64,000 nt of DNA from Planctomycetota bacterium. GTDB lineage: Bacteria > Planctomycetota > PLA2 > JAEUHO01. Under the pieces are notes generated by a model. The model was not told the origin of the DNA and searched no databases. It saw nothing but the letters and a program-made list of their open reading frames with translations. Every line of letters begins with the position of its first letter. Positions within the stretch are counted from its first letter, which is position 1. The translations under genes were made by a program, and so were the position numbers. The stretch lies in the NCBI GenBank assembly GCA_020851795.1, contig JADZCA010000084.1:38409-102408 (forward strand), given 5' to 3'. Of the stretch, positions 38,435 through 45,881 are shown piece after piece.

Positions 38435-39598
38435 ATGCGTCTCTCGATCGCGGCGTTCATGCTCGTCGGTGCCGTGCTGCTCGCCGGTTGTGGCGGGGGC
38501 GGCGGCGGAGGAGGTGGGGGGGGCAGCGGGGGGGGCGGGGGCGGCGGCGCGCCCGACCTCGCGTACTCGCCGGCGACCCCGGCCACGATCGCGACCGGCA
38601 ACGGGCCCACGCGCGCGCTGCTCGTGGACTTCGACCACGACCTCGTCGTGGACGACGTCGTCACGCTCAACCCCGCCGGGCCCTCGGTCTCGGTGCTGAT
38701 CGGCAACGGCGCGGGCGGCTTCACCGCGCTCGGGCCGTTCGCGGTGGCGGCGAACCCGGCGGGGCTCGCCGCGGGCGACTTCAACGGCGACACGTTCCCC
38801 GACGTCGTCGTCGGCCAGCCGGGCACGAACGACGTGGGGGTGCTGCTCAACACCGCGGGCACCGCGCTGGCGGCCGAGGTGCTGGTCGCCGTCGGGTTCC
38901 CCCCCGGCTCGGTGGCGGTGGGGCCCGTGGACGCGGGTGCCACCGTGGACATCGTCGCCGCGTCGAACGCGGGCCCGGTCGCCGGCCGGCTGCCGGGGAA
39001 CGGCAACGGCACGTTCGGCGCCGTCGTCGCGATCCCGCTCCTCGGCGTGGCCTTCGACCTGGTGCTCGCCAACCTGGACAACGACGCCGACCTCGACCTC
39101 GTCTGCGCCGACAACGGCCTCGTCGAGGTGCAGCTCAACAACGGCGCCGGCGCCTTCACCGCGGGGACCCCCGTCCCCGCCGCCGTCTCGGGGCCCTCCG
39201 TGCGGGTCGTCGCGGCGCAGGTGCTCGCGGGCCCCGGGCCCGACATCGTGGTGAGCGACGCCACCAACGGCGCCGTGCTCGTCTTCGACAGCAACAACGC
39301 CGGCACGCTCACGGCGGTCGCGAGCGTCGCGGTCGGTCAGGGGCCGATCGGCGTGACGGTGGCGGACGTGGACGGCGACGGGGCGCGGGACCTGATCGTC
39401 GCGCGCTCGCTCGCCGACGAGGTGCGGATCTACGCCGGCGACGGCGCGGGCGGCTTCGACACCGTCAACGTGGGCGTCGAGTCGGTCGGCGACGGTCCCG
39501 ACACGCCGGTCGAGGGACCCTTCGGTGCCTCCGGCGTGCGCGGCGTCGCCGTGACCGTCACCGGCGGCAACGCCGTCTTCCTGATGCTCAAGGACTGA
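38435..39598 (+). CDS. VCBS/FG-GAP-repeat lipoprotein with polyglycine linker
   Basis: A 387-residue surface lipoprotein. The lipobox LLAGC (Cys 19) is followed directly by a run of about 18 Gly with one Ser, then repeats of the VCBS/FG-GAP beta-propeller kind: DFNGDTFPDVVVG, NLDNDADLDLVCA, DVDGDGARDLIVA. The Asp-rich loops in these blades usually bind Ca2+. It probably forms a seven-bladed propeller used for adhesion or binding. The Gly linker is encoded by two G8 tracts (38516-38523 and 38528-38535) that are prone to slippage. A REP-like palindrome lies directly after the stop. Confidence 0.85.
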   Translation: MRLSIAAFMLVGAVLLAGCGGGGGGGGGGGSGGGGGGGAPDLAYSPATPATIATGNGPTRALLVDFDHDLVVDDVVTLNPAGPSVSVLIGNGAGGFTALGPFAVAANPAGLAAGDFNGDTFPDVVVGQPGTNDVGVLLNTAGTALAAEVLVAVGFPPGSVAVGPVDAGATVDIVAASNAGPVAGRLPGNGNGTFGAVVAIPLLGVAFDLVLANLDNDADLDLVCADNGLVEVQLNNGAGAFTAGTPVPAAVSGPSVRVVAAQVLAGPGPDIVVSDATNGAVLVFDSNNAGTLTAVASVAVGQGPIGVTVADVDGDGARDLIVARSLADEVRIYAGDGAGGFDTVNVGVESVGDGPDTPVEGPFGASGVRGVAVTVTGGNAVFLMLKD

Positions 39599-39611
39599 AC
39601 GCCGCAGCTCG

Positions 39612-39656
39612 CAGCTCGGTGCCAGGCACCGCACTGCGGTGCCTGGCACCGAGTTG
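39612..39656. repeat. REP-like 45-bp palindrome (GGTGCCAGGCACC family), copy 1
   Basis: The 22-bp arm 39612-39633 pairs with 39635-39656 with one wobble position. It lies between the convergent ends of the propeller lipoprotein and the thioredoxin-like lipoprotein. The same sequence core recurs at 47277-47323. It may serve as a bidirectional terminator. Confidence 0.65.
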
Positions 39657-39659
39657 CGC

Positions 39660-40199
39660 CTAGTGCGCGGCGCGGAGCTTGGTGAGCATCGAGTCCGGGC
39701 GCTCGTAGCCGATGATGTAGGTCTTGACCGCGCCCGACGGGGCGAAGATCGCGACGGTGGGGAAGCCGTACTTCGCGTGCTCGCGCGACAGCGGCGACCC
39801 CGCAGGCGAGCGCGGGTCCATGAAGACGTTGTAGAAGGCACGCATCTCGGCCTGTACGCGACCGTCGGTCAGCGTCGTGGACTGCAGCTTCGCGCAGTAC
39901 CCGCAGCTCGACGAGAGGAAGTACACGGCGACCGGCTTGCCCGCCGCGCGGCCGGCCGCGAGCGCCTGCTCGAGGGGGATCGAGTTCGCGTCCCACGGGA
40001 TCGCGCCGCCGGGCGTCGGGGCCGAGGCCGCGGGCGTGTACGCCGGGGCGTAGCTCGGTGCGTAGGTCGGCGCCAAGCTCGGCGCCGCCGCCGGGGCCGC
40101 GTGGGCGGTCGAGCCGGCGCGGCTGCGCTGCGCGTCGCTCGAGCAACCGGCGACGGAAAGGGCCACGAGAGCGACCAGGGCGAGCGACGGCGTGCGCAT
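39660..40199 (-). CDS. Thioredoxin-like lipoprotein (CGYC)
   Basis: A 179-residue lipoprotein with lipobox SVAGC (Cys 19), a Tyr/Pro-rich linker with APTYAPSYAPAY repeats (about 43-55) and a thioredoxin-like domain: KPVAVYFLSSSCGYC (redox Cys 99 and 102) and YGFPTVAIF with the cis-Pro. It should act in the periplasm as a thiol oxidoreductase. GGAG lies 5-6 nt before ATG 40199, and its -10 hexamer TAGGCT (40223-40228) shares its TAG with the stop codon of the gene upstream. Confidence 0.87.
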   Translation of the reverse strand: MRTPSLALVALVALSVAGCSSDAQRSRAGSTAHAAPAAAPSLAPTYAPSYAPAYTPAASAPTPGGAIPWDANSIPLEQALAAGRAAGKPVAVYFLSSSCGYCAKLQSTTLTDGRVQAEMRAFYNVFMDPRSPAGSPLSREHAKYGFPTVAIFAPSGAVKTYIIGYERPDSMLTKLRAAH

Positions 40200-40222
40200 G
40201 AAGGGCTCCGGGGGACCGCGAG

Positions 40223-40228
40223 AGCCTA
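40223..40228 (-). promoter_or_regulatory. -10 hexamer overlapping an upstream stop codon
   Basis: TAGGCT on the minus strand, located 23 nt before ATG 40199. Its first three bases are the TAG stop codon (40228-40226) of the glycosyltransferase-like gene. Confidence 0.4.
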
Positions 40229-41518
40229 CCGGCCCGGGAGGCTGCGGACGAGGTTCACGACCCGCGCGGTCCCGTGGCGAGGGAGGCGGGTCGCCCCCGC
40301 GAAGGCCGCCGCGGCGAGCGAGCCGTCGGCGCGCCGCGCGTCGAGGCTGCGTGCCGCGTCGCGCAGTGCGCCGGCGTCCACGGCCGCGCCGCGCGCGAGC
40401 ACCCAGTCCCGGTTCGCCCGCTCTTGGACGCCGAGCGGCGTCGTCAGCGCGAGCGCGAACCCGGCGGCGGCGAAGAACGTGATCTCGCTCGGCTTCGTCC
40501 AGAGCACGTCCGTCTCGGCGAGGTGGTCGTGGAAGCGCCGCGCGTACGTCTCGAAGTCGGCGTCGTGGAGGATCTCGACCGGGGCGCCCTCGCCGGGGGC
40601 GAAGCCCGCGCGGCGCGCGATCGCCGTCAGCCGCTCGGCCGTGTCGGCCCGCGTCCCCGCGACGAGCGTCAGTCGGAGCGCGTCCGCGGCCAGCCGCGGG
40701 GCGAGCGACGTCACGAGGCGCCGCGCCAGCTCGACCTGCGCGCCGGCGCCGCCGACCGCGAACGTCGCGCGCAGCGGGCGGGCCGCGTCCGCCGGGTCGG
40801 CCGCGTCGCGCAGGCGCCGGGCCGCCGCGGGCGCCCCCGCAGCCCACGCGCCCCGCGGATCGAGCCGCACGAGCCGCGCGGCGAGCCGACGCGCCCGCGC
40901 GTCGTCCTCGCGCACGAGCACGTCGGGGAGCGGGAAGCCGGTCCGGTGGATCCGCTCGGGCGGGACGCCGTACGCGCGCAGCCGGTGCGCCGCCCGCGCC
41001 GTCGGCGCGGCGTACACGATGCGCGACCGCGCCGGCTCCGGGGCGACCCACACGCGGTGCACGTCCGCGTCGGTGAGCACGCAGACGACGCCGTCGAGGC
41101 CCGCGTCGTCGGCCACGACGGCAGGCGCGTAGAAGGTCGCGACGAGCGGGGCCTTCGACGTGGTCAGCCGCTCGACGAGCGTCGCGCCGAAGCCGTCGCG
41201 GACGAGATGCATCAGGTAGCGCGACGCGAGCCCCGGCCGCTCGAGGCGGCCCGGCGGCGACAGCCGCGGGATCGCGGTCACGCGGTCGAGCAGCGCGCGC
41301 GCGACGGGCCCGACGACGGGGAGGCCCGTGCGGCGGCTGAGCCGGTCGTAGCCGCGGCGGAGCCGGTCCCAGGTCCGCACGTCCTCGTCGGTGGCGAGGG
41401 GAGGCCGGTCCATCGAGAGGACCGGGACGCCGAACGCCTCGGCGAGCGGCAGCGCGGCGCGCAGGTGCCCGTAGCCCATGAAGGCGGCGACGACGGCGGG
41501 GGGCGGCGCGGCGGCCAT
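40226..41518 (-). CDS. GT-B-type glycosyltransferase-like protein (MurG/MGDG-synthase fold)
   Basis: A 430-residue soluble protein. The Gly-rich N-terminal loop GYGHLRAALPLAEAFG resembles the GxGHxxxA start of MurG and diacylglycerol glucosyltransferases. Later elements, VCVLTDADVHRVWVAP, IHRTGFPLPD, FAVGGAGAQVELARRL, LVAGTRADTAERL and a LWTKPSEITFFAAAG acceptor-like loop, fit the two Rossmann domains of GT28/GT-B enzymes. Sugar and acceptor cannot be told from sequence. ATG 41518 is chosen because the Gly-rich loop follows closely; no good Shine-Dalgarno is seen, so the start is moderately sure. Confidence 0.65.
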   Translation of the reverse strand: MAAAPPPAVVAAFMGYGHLRAALPLAEAFGVPVLSMDRPPLATDEDVRTWDRLRRGYDRLSRRTGLPVVGPVARALLDRVTAIPRLSPPGRLERPGLASRYLMHLVRDGFGATLVERLTTSKAPLVATFYAPAVVADDAGLDGVVCVLTDADVHRVWVAPEPARSRIVYAAPTARAAHRLRAYGVPPERIHRTGFPLPDVLVREDDARARRLAARLVRLDPRGAWAAGAPAAARRLRDAADPADAARPLRATFAVGGAGAQVELARRLVTSLAPRLAADALRLTLVAGTRADTAERLTAIARRAGFAPGEGAPVEILHDADFETYARRFHDHLAETDVLWTKPSEITFFAAAGFALALTTPLGVQERANRDWVLARGAAVDAGALRDAARSLDARRADGSLAAAAFAGATRLPRHGTARVVNLVRSLPGR

Positions 41519-41603
41519 GCGGGCCGGGATGGTCGCAGACGAGGGCGCGTGCGTCACCCTCGGTCGCGCGCGGTCCGGACGGCGCCGTCGGTGGCCCGCC
41601 GTC

Positions 41604-41675
41604 TTCACGAGCCGACGAGGTCGGGGCGACGCGCTCGGCCCGGGCGCGACGCGGGGCCCGCCGGCGATTCGGTGC
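41604..41675 (+). repeat. Dispersed noncoding repeat, copy 2, in a 347-bp divergent gap
   Basis: Matches 2053-2124 at 60 of 72 positions without gaps, with an identical first 25 bases and the same CCGAC-GAG-GTCGG hairpin. The surrounding gap 41519-41865 lies between the minus-strand glycosyltransferase start and the plus-strand repeat-protein start; apart from this element and the promoter near 41841, I see nothing in it. Confidence 0.6.
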
Positions 41676-41840
41676 CGGGCGCCGCGCGCCCGGGGCGGAT
41701 CCGCGAGCCCCGAGCGGGGCCTGACGCGCCCTCGGCGCTCGACGGGCCGCGACTTCCGTGGAGGGGGCGAGCGCGCGTCGGGCACGTCGCGCGCGCGGGG
41801 CCCGCGCCCGCGAAATGGGCGGGCGCAGGGCCGGGCTTGC

Positions 41841-41859
41841 GATGATCGCGCGCCGGAGG
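41841..41859 (+). promoter_or_regulatory. Probable -10 and RBS for the 41866 gene
   Basis: GATGAT (41841-41846), preceded by TGC as a possible extended -10, and GGAGGT (41854-41859), 6 nt before ATG 41866. This RBS decides for ATG 41866 over the in-frame ATG at 41842. Confidence 0.4.
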
Positions 41860-41865
41860 TCCTCG

Positions 41866-44151
41866 ATGCGCCGTCCCGTCCTCGTCGCCGTGCTCGCTGC
41901 GGCGCTCCTGTGCGCACGCGGTGTCGGCGCCCGCGCCGCCGACGCGCCCGCCCCCGCTCCCGCCCCGGCTCCCGCCCCGGCGCACCGACCGTCCGTCGTC
42001 GAGTCGGGGCCGTCGAAGGCGGTCGAGGCGGCGTGGCCGGGCGACGGTCGCGCCGACCTCGAGGTGCCCGACGGCGTGTGGGCCGACGTGGTCGCGCGGC
42101 TGGGCCTGCCCGGCCCGACGCTCGGGTTCTCGCTCGAGCAGATGGCGTCGTACGGGCGCGACGCGCGGATCACGCGGCCGATCGCGATGCAGTTCCGTGA
42201 CGTCCGCGCGGTGCCGCGGACCGCGGGGAAGCTCTCCGACGACCTCCTCGGCGCGGTGGACGACGTGGGCGAGCTGGTCCGGATGGTCCACGGGCTGTCG
42301 GACGCGGTGGCGGGGCGCAACTTCCCGCGTCCCAAGGGGGCCGAGTGGGGGCCCGCGTGGCTCCCCGCGACGACGACCCCGTCCGACGCGCTCGAGACGG
42401 TGCTCGCGCGCCTCGGCACGCTCGCGGGCGGCCGCGACGTGCCGCGCTCCGACGAGGCGCGGACCGCGTGGCGCGCGCTCCCCGAGGCGGTGCAGCGGCT
42501 CGTGGTGCGCGTGCTCGTGGGTACGGCGGAGGCGCTGCCGTGGCTGCGCGTCGCGTTCGACGAGCCCTTCCTCGTCGAGGCCGTCGGGGCCCGCGCGCGG
42601 GAGGAAGTGACGCCCGCGCGGCTCCTCGCGCTGGCCTCCCGGCCGTGGCTCGACGAGGACGAGGCGCTGACGCCCGCGCGCTCCCGCGCGGCCTTCGACG
42701 CGCTCGGCAAGGTGGACCGCGACTACCTCGCGCTCGGCTCGGTCGTCTTCGCGCTCCACCTCGGCGTGGCGCTCGCGGAGTGGAAGGCGGTCCGCGCGAC
42801 GGTGGACCTCAAGGCGGTCGAGGGCGGCGCGCTGTGGGTGGACACGCCCTTCGGCGCCGTGCGCGTGCTGGGCACCGGCGACGACACGGTGGACGGCGCC
42901 GCGGGCCCCGCGATGCTCGTCCTCGACCTCGGCGGCAAGGACCGCTTCGTCGGGCGCGTCGGCACGCCCGCCTGGCCCACCGTGCCCGTCTCCACCGTGA
43001 TCGACCTCGGCGGCGACGACGTCTACGACGGCGGCGAGCTCGCGGGCGCGGTCGCGTGCGGGCTGTTCGGCGTCGGGACGGTGGTGGACGTCGCCGGCGA
43101 CGACCAGTACACCGTCGCGGCGTCGGGGCTCGGGTGCGCGTGGTACGGCACGGGCACGCTGCTCGACCTCGAGGGCAAGGACCGCTACGTCGTGCGCACG
43201 AAGTGGGGGCAGGGCGCGGCGCACGTCGGCGCCGGGCTGCTCGTCGACCTCGCGGGCGACGACGCGTACGAGTGCGCCGAGCAGTCCCAGGGCTTCGGCT
43301 CGACGTGGGGCGGCGGGCTGCTCCTCGACCTCGCCGGCAACGACGCCTACGTCGCGCGCGACGACGGCGCCAAGAGCGACCTCTACCTCGGGCAGTCCGT
43401 GGCGATGTCGCAGGGCTGCGGCTTCGGCCGGCGCGCCGACCTCGGCGACGGGCACTCGCTGGCCGGCGGCTTCGGCGTGCTCGTGGACGCCGCGGGCGAC
43501 GACCGCTACCACGCGCAGTGCTGGGCGCAGGGGTGCGGCTACTGGTGGGCGGTCGGCATCCTCGAGGACCGCGCGGGCAACGACGTCTACGAGAACGGGA
43601 AGTACAGCCTCGGCGCGGGCGCGCACTTCGCCGTGGGCTGCCAGGTGGACCTCGCCGGCGACGACCGCTACAACCAGGGCGTCGAGACCGCGGTGAACCA
43701 GTACCAGGGGCACGCGCGCGACGGCTCGATCGGCGTCTCCGTCGACGGCGACGGCGACGACCGCTACCAGCTGCGCAACCACACCGGCGGCTCCGGCGAC
43801 CTGTGCAGCGTCGGGCTGTTCTGGGACCGCCGCGGCGACGACGTCTACCAGCTCCGCTGGAACCCGCTCGGCGCGCCCAACGGCTGGACGGAGACGCCGC
43901 CGATGGGGTCCGCGACGCGCGCGGACCGCACGCGCACGTTCCGCGACGAGCTCGGCACCTCCGGCGTCTTCCTCGACACGGGCGGCCGGGACACGTTCGC
44001 GTGGGAGAACCTCCCCGCCGACCGGACGGGGCTGCCGACGGGGCTGCCGTTCGGCGCCGACGGGACGACGTGGGCGTACCGGGCGGGGCCGCGCTGCCTC
44101 GGGGTCGGGATCGACGTCGCGGTGTTCCCGCCGCGCCCGAAGGCCCCGTAG
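41866..44151 (+). CDS. Secreted protein with about ten GDDxY beta repeats
   Basis: A 761-residue exported protein. The signal peptide (VAVLAAALLCARGVGARA) is followed by an APAPAP linker. Residues to about 310 are largely helical and show no motif. From about 320 to 700 there are roughly ten repeats of 25-40 residues with the core D(L/V)AGDDxY, for example LDLGGKDRF, IDLGGDDVYDGG, VDVAGDDQY, VDLAGDDAY and VDGDGDDRY. The regular spacing and Asp pairs suggest a beta-solenoid or propeller with metal-binding turns, perhaps Ca2+. It differs from the RTX nonapeptide GGxGxDxLx. Role unknown; a surface structural or binding protein is a guess. The next gene's -10 hexamer begins at its TAG stop. Confidence 0.78.
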   Translation: MRRPVLVAVLAAALLCARGVGARAADAPAPAPAPAPAPAHRPSVVESGPSKAVEAAWPGDGRADLEVPDGVWADVVARLGLPGPTLGFSLEQMASYGRDARITRPIAMQFRDVRAVPRTAGKLSDDLLGAVDDVGELVRMVHGLSDAVAGRNFPRPKGAEWGPAWLPATTTPSDALETVLARLGTLAGGRDVPRSDEARTAWRALPEAVQRLVVRVLVGTAEALPWLRVAFDEPFLVEAVGARAREEVTPARLLALASRPWLDEDEALTPARSRAAFDALGKVDRDYLALGSVVFALHLGVALAEWKAVRATVDLKAVEGGALWVDTPFGAVRVLGTGDDTVDGAAGPAMLVLDLGGKDRFVGRVGTPAWPTVPVSTVIDLGGDDVYDGGELAGAVACGLFGVGTVVDVAGDDQYTVAASGLGCAWYGTGTLLDLEGKDRYVVRTKWGQGAAHVGAGLLVDLAGDDAYECAEQSQGFGSTWGGGLLLDLAGNDAYVARDDGAKSDLYLGQSVAMSQGCGFGRRADLGDGHSLAGGFGVLVDAAGDDRYHAQCWAQGCGYWWAVGILEDRAGNDVYENGKYSLGAGAHFAVGCQVDLAGDDRYNQGVETAVNQYQGHARDGSIGVSVDGDGDDRYQLRNHTGGSGDLCSVGLFWDRRGDDVYQLRWNPLGAPNGWTETPPMGSATRADRTRTFRDELGTSGVFLDTGGRDTFAWENLPADRTGLPTGLPFGADGTTWAYRAGPRCLGVGIDVAVFPPRPKAP

Positions 44152-44154
44152 CAT
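44149..44154 (+). promoter_or_regulatory. -10 hexamer overlapping an upstream stop codon
   Basis: TAGCAT at 44149-44154; its TAG is the stop codon of the repeat protein. GGAG at 44168-44171 lies 8 nt before ATG 44180. Confidence 0.4.
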
Positions 44155-44179
44155 GGGCCCTCCCTCCGGAGCCTTCCGC

Positions 44180-44752
44180 ATGCGCGCGTCCCGCCTGCTC
44201 GTCTGGGTCCTCCCGGTCGCTCTCGCCGCGTGCGGCGACGGGGGCGGCAAGCCCGCGCCCGGCGCGGGGCCCGCGGCGTCGGCGAGCAAGCACCCCGAGA
44301 GCTTGGCCGACCTCGCGCGCGCGTTCCACGCGGCGCAGCAGGCCAAGGACGCGGCCGCGATGGAGTCGCTGGGCGCGTCGGTGCTGCCGACGCCGGCCGA
44401 CCTCGAGGCGATGGTGCGGCCCGGCGACGCCGGCAAGGCCTTCGTCGCCGCGATGGGCAAGGCGCCCATGTCGGCGAAGGACGCGGGCGAGAAGCTGTTC
44501 GTGCCCGGCGAGCCCGACCGGACCGAGATCCGCGCCTACAGCGCGACGACCGAGCAGGTGGCCGCCGGCGCGGCGCCCGAGTTCCCCGGCGGCATGAAGG
44601 AGTTCGCCGAGCAGGTCGCCGCGCCCGGCCGGACGTGGTGGGTGATCGAGTTCGTCAAGCCCGGCGAGAGCGCGGGCATGAAGTACACCTGCTTCACCCG
44701 GGTCGGCGACCGCTTCGTGTTCGTGCCCAAGCCCTGGCGCGCGATGCGCTGA
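44180..44752 (+). CDS. Small lipoprotein of unknown function
   Basis: A 190-residue lipoprotein with lipobox LAAC (Cys 18) and a short Gly/Pro/Ala linker. The mature part is helical first (ESLADLARAFHAAQQAKDAAAMESL) and beta-rich later (TWWVIEFVKPG; YTCFTRVGDRFVFV). No family is recognised. ATG 44180 follows a GGAG at good distance; an in-frame ATG at 44153 would spoil the signal peptide. It is followed by 143 bp without a clear gene before the convergent TPR-like gene. Confidence 0.75.
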   Translation: MRASRLLVWVLPVALAACGDGGGKPAPGAGPAASASKHPESLADLARAFHAAQQAKDAAAMESLGASVLPTPADLEAMVRPGDAGKAFVAAMGKAPMSAKDAGEKLFVPGEPDRTEIRAYSATTEQVAAGAAPEFPGGMKEFAEQVAAPGRTWWVIEFVKPGESAGMKYTCFTRVGDRFVFVPKPWRAMR

Positions 44753-44895
44753 CGCGCGGCTCAGGCCGGCGGCTCGTCGCCGAGGCGTCGGCGGATCGCG
44801 TCGAGGAGGCGTCGGGCGCGCGCGGTGCGCGGCGGGGTCGAAGGTGCCGATGCGCACGACCCCGTGCGTGACGTCGCGCGACGACGCGGTCGCGG

Positions 44896-45813
44896 TCAGG
44901 CGGGGGCAGACGTGTCGAGCGCGCGCAGCGAGTCCTGCGCCATCGAGCGGAAGCCCTCGTCGGCGATCTTCGGGAGCAAGGCGGCGGCGGCGTCGCGCGC
45001 GCGACGCGCCGCCACGTCGTTGCCGGCGGCGCGGTGGGCCAGCGCCAGCGCCTCCTGCGCGTAGAACTGCTCGCCCGCGTCGCCGGCGTTGCGCTCGACG
45101 ACGGACCGGCACGCTTCGGCGTGCTCGAGCGAGGCCTTCGCGTTCCCGGCGAGGCGCTGGCTGCACGAGAGGCGGTAGTGCGCGCGCTCCGTCTCGAGCC
45201 ACGTGCCCGTCAGCGACCAGAAGCGCAAGCCGGTCTCGGCAGCCCGCACCATGAGGGCCGCCTCCTCCGGCGTGCGCGACGGGCGCGTCTCGAGCTCGCA
45301 GGCGAGGTTGTTCCCGGTCACGGCCAGCGCGCGGGCCGCCGGGTCGTTGCGGTCGGGGCCGTACGCGGCGAGCCCGAGGGCCTCCTCGAGGAGCGCGGCC
45401 GCTTCGCGCGTGCGGCGCTGCCCCACGAGCGCCGCGGACGCCGTCGCGAGGATGCGGATGCGGTTGGACGCGGGGGGCAGCGTCGGCACCGACCGGCAGC
45501 GCTCCTCGAGGCGGTCCGCCTCGGCGCGCCGGCCGGCTGCGAGGTGCAGCGCCGCCTTCGAGCGGATCACCGCCTTGCCCTCGAGCGTCGTCGGGTCGAA
45601 GGTCGCGTGCGTCTCGAGGCGTTCGAGGAACGCGACGCCGTCGTCGAAGCGCCCGAGGTGGTCGCCCGCGACGTGGGCCGCGAGCCCGGCGAGGCCGGCG
45701 AGGTGGCGGGCCTCCGTGACGAGTCGCTCGCCTTCGGGGAGGCGCGCGAAGACGCCCTCGGCGTCCGTCCCGTGGTCACCCCAGCCCTTCGAGAGGAAGG
45801 CGTCGAACGACAT
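44896..45813 (-). CDS. TPR-like helical repeat protein
   Basis: A 305-residue soluble protein without a signal peptide, made of helical hairpins with TPR-like spacing: ALHLAAGRRAEADRLEE, AALVGQRRTREAAALLEEALGLA, RLSCSQRLAGNAKASLEHAEA, ALALAHRAAGNDVAARRARDA. Such proteins bind other proteins; no enzymatic motif is seen. The start ATG 45813 has GGAGACGAG just upstream. It is divergent from the phosphodiesterase gene at 45882, with a 68-bp shared promoter region. Confidence 0.75.
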   Translation of the reverse strand: MSFDAFLSKGWGDHGTDAEGVFARLPEGERLVTEARHLAGLAGLAAHVAGDHLGRFDDGVAFLERLETHATFDPTTLEGKAVIRSKAALHLAAGRRAEADRLEERCRSVPTLPPASNRIRILATASAALVGQRRTREAAALLEEALGLAAYGPDRNDPAARALAVTGNNLACELETRPSRTPEEAALMVRAAETGLRFWSLTGTWLETERAHYRLSCSQRLAGNAKASLEHAEACRSVVERNAGDAGEQFYAQEALALAHRAAGNDVAARRARDAAAALLPKIADEGFRSMAQDSLRALDTSAPA

Positions 45814-45868
45814 CGCTCGTCTCCGGCGGTGCGGCGGGCCGGGAGCGGCTCGGCGCGGGCCGGAAGTG

Positions 45869-45874
45869 TACGAT
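45869..45874 (+). promoter_or_regulatory. -10 hexamer for a leaderless phosphodiesterase transcript
   Basis: TACGAT, with 7 nt to GTG 45882 and no Shine-Dalgarno between. On the other strand TACACT (45870-45865) overlaps it and could serve the divergent TPR-like gene. Confidence 0.45.
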
Positions 45875-45881
45875 CCTCGCC

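Noticed and set aside
42800..44000. RTX hemolysin-type repeats in the 41866 product
   Set aside because: The repeat length and core (AGDDxY, 25-40 residues) do not match GGxGxDxLx nonapeptides.
44753..44895. Possible coding fragment on the minus strand
   Set aside because: Short stretches (VTHGVVRIGTFDP and LLDAIRRRLGDEPPA) look protein-like but lie in different frames with no start codon or RBS; too little evidence for a gene, perhaps a decayed remnant.
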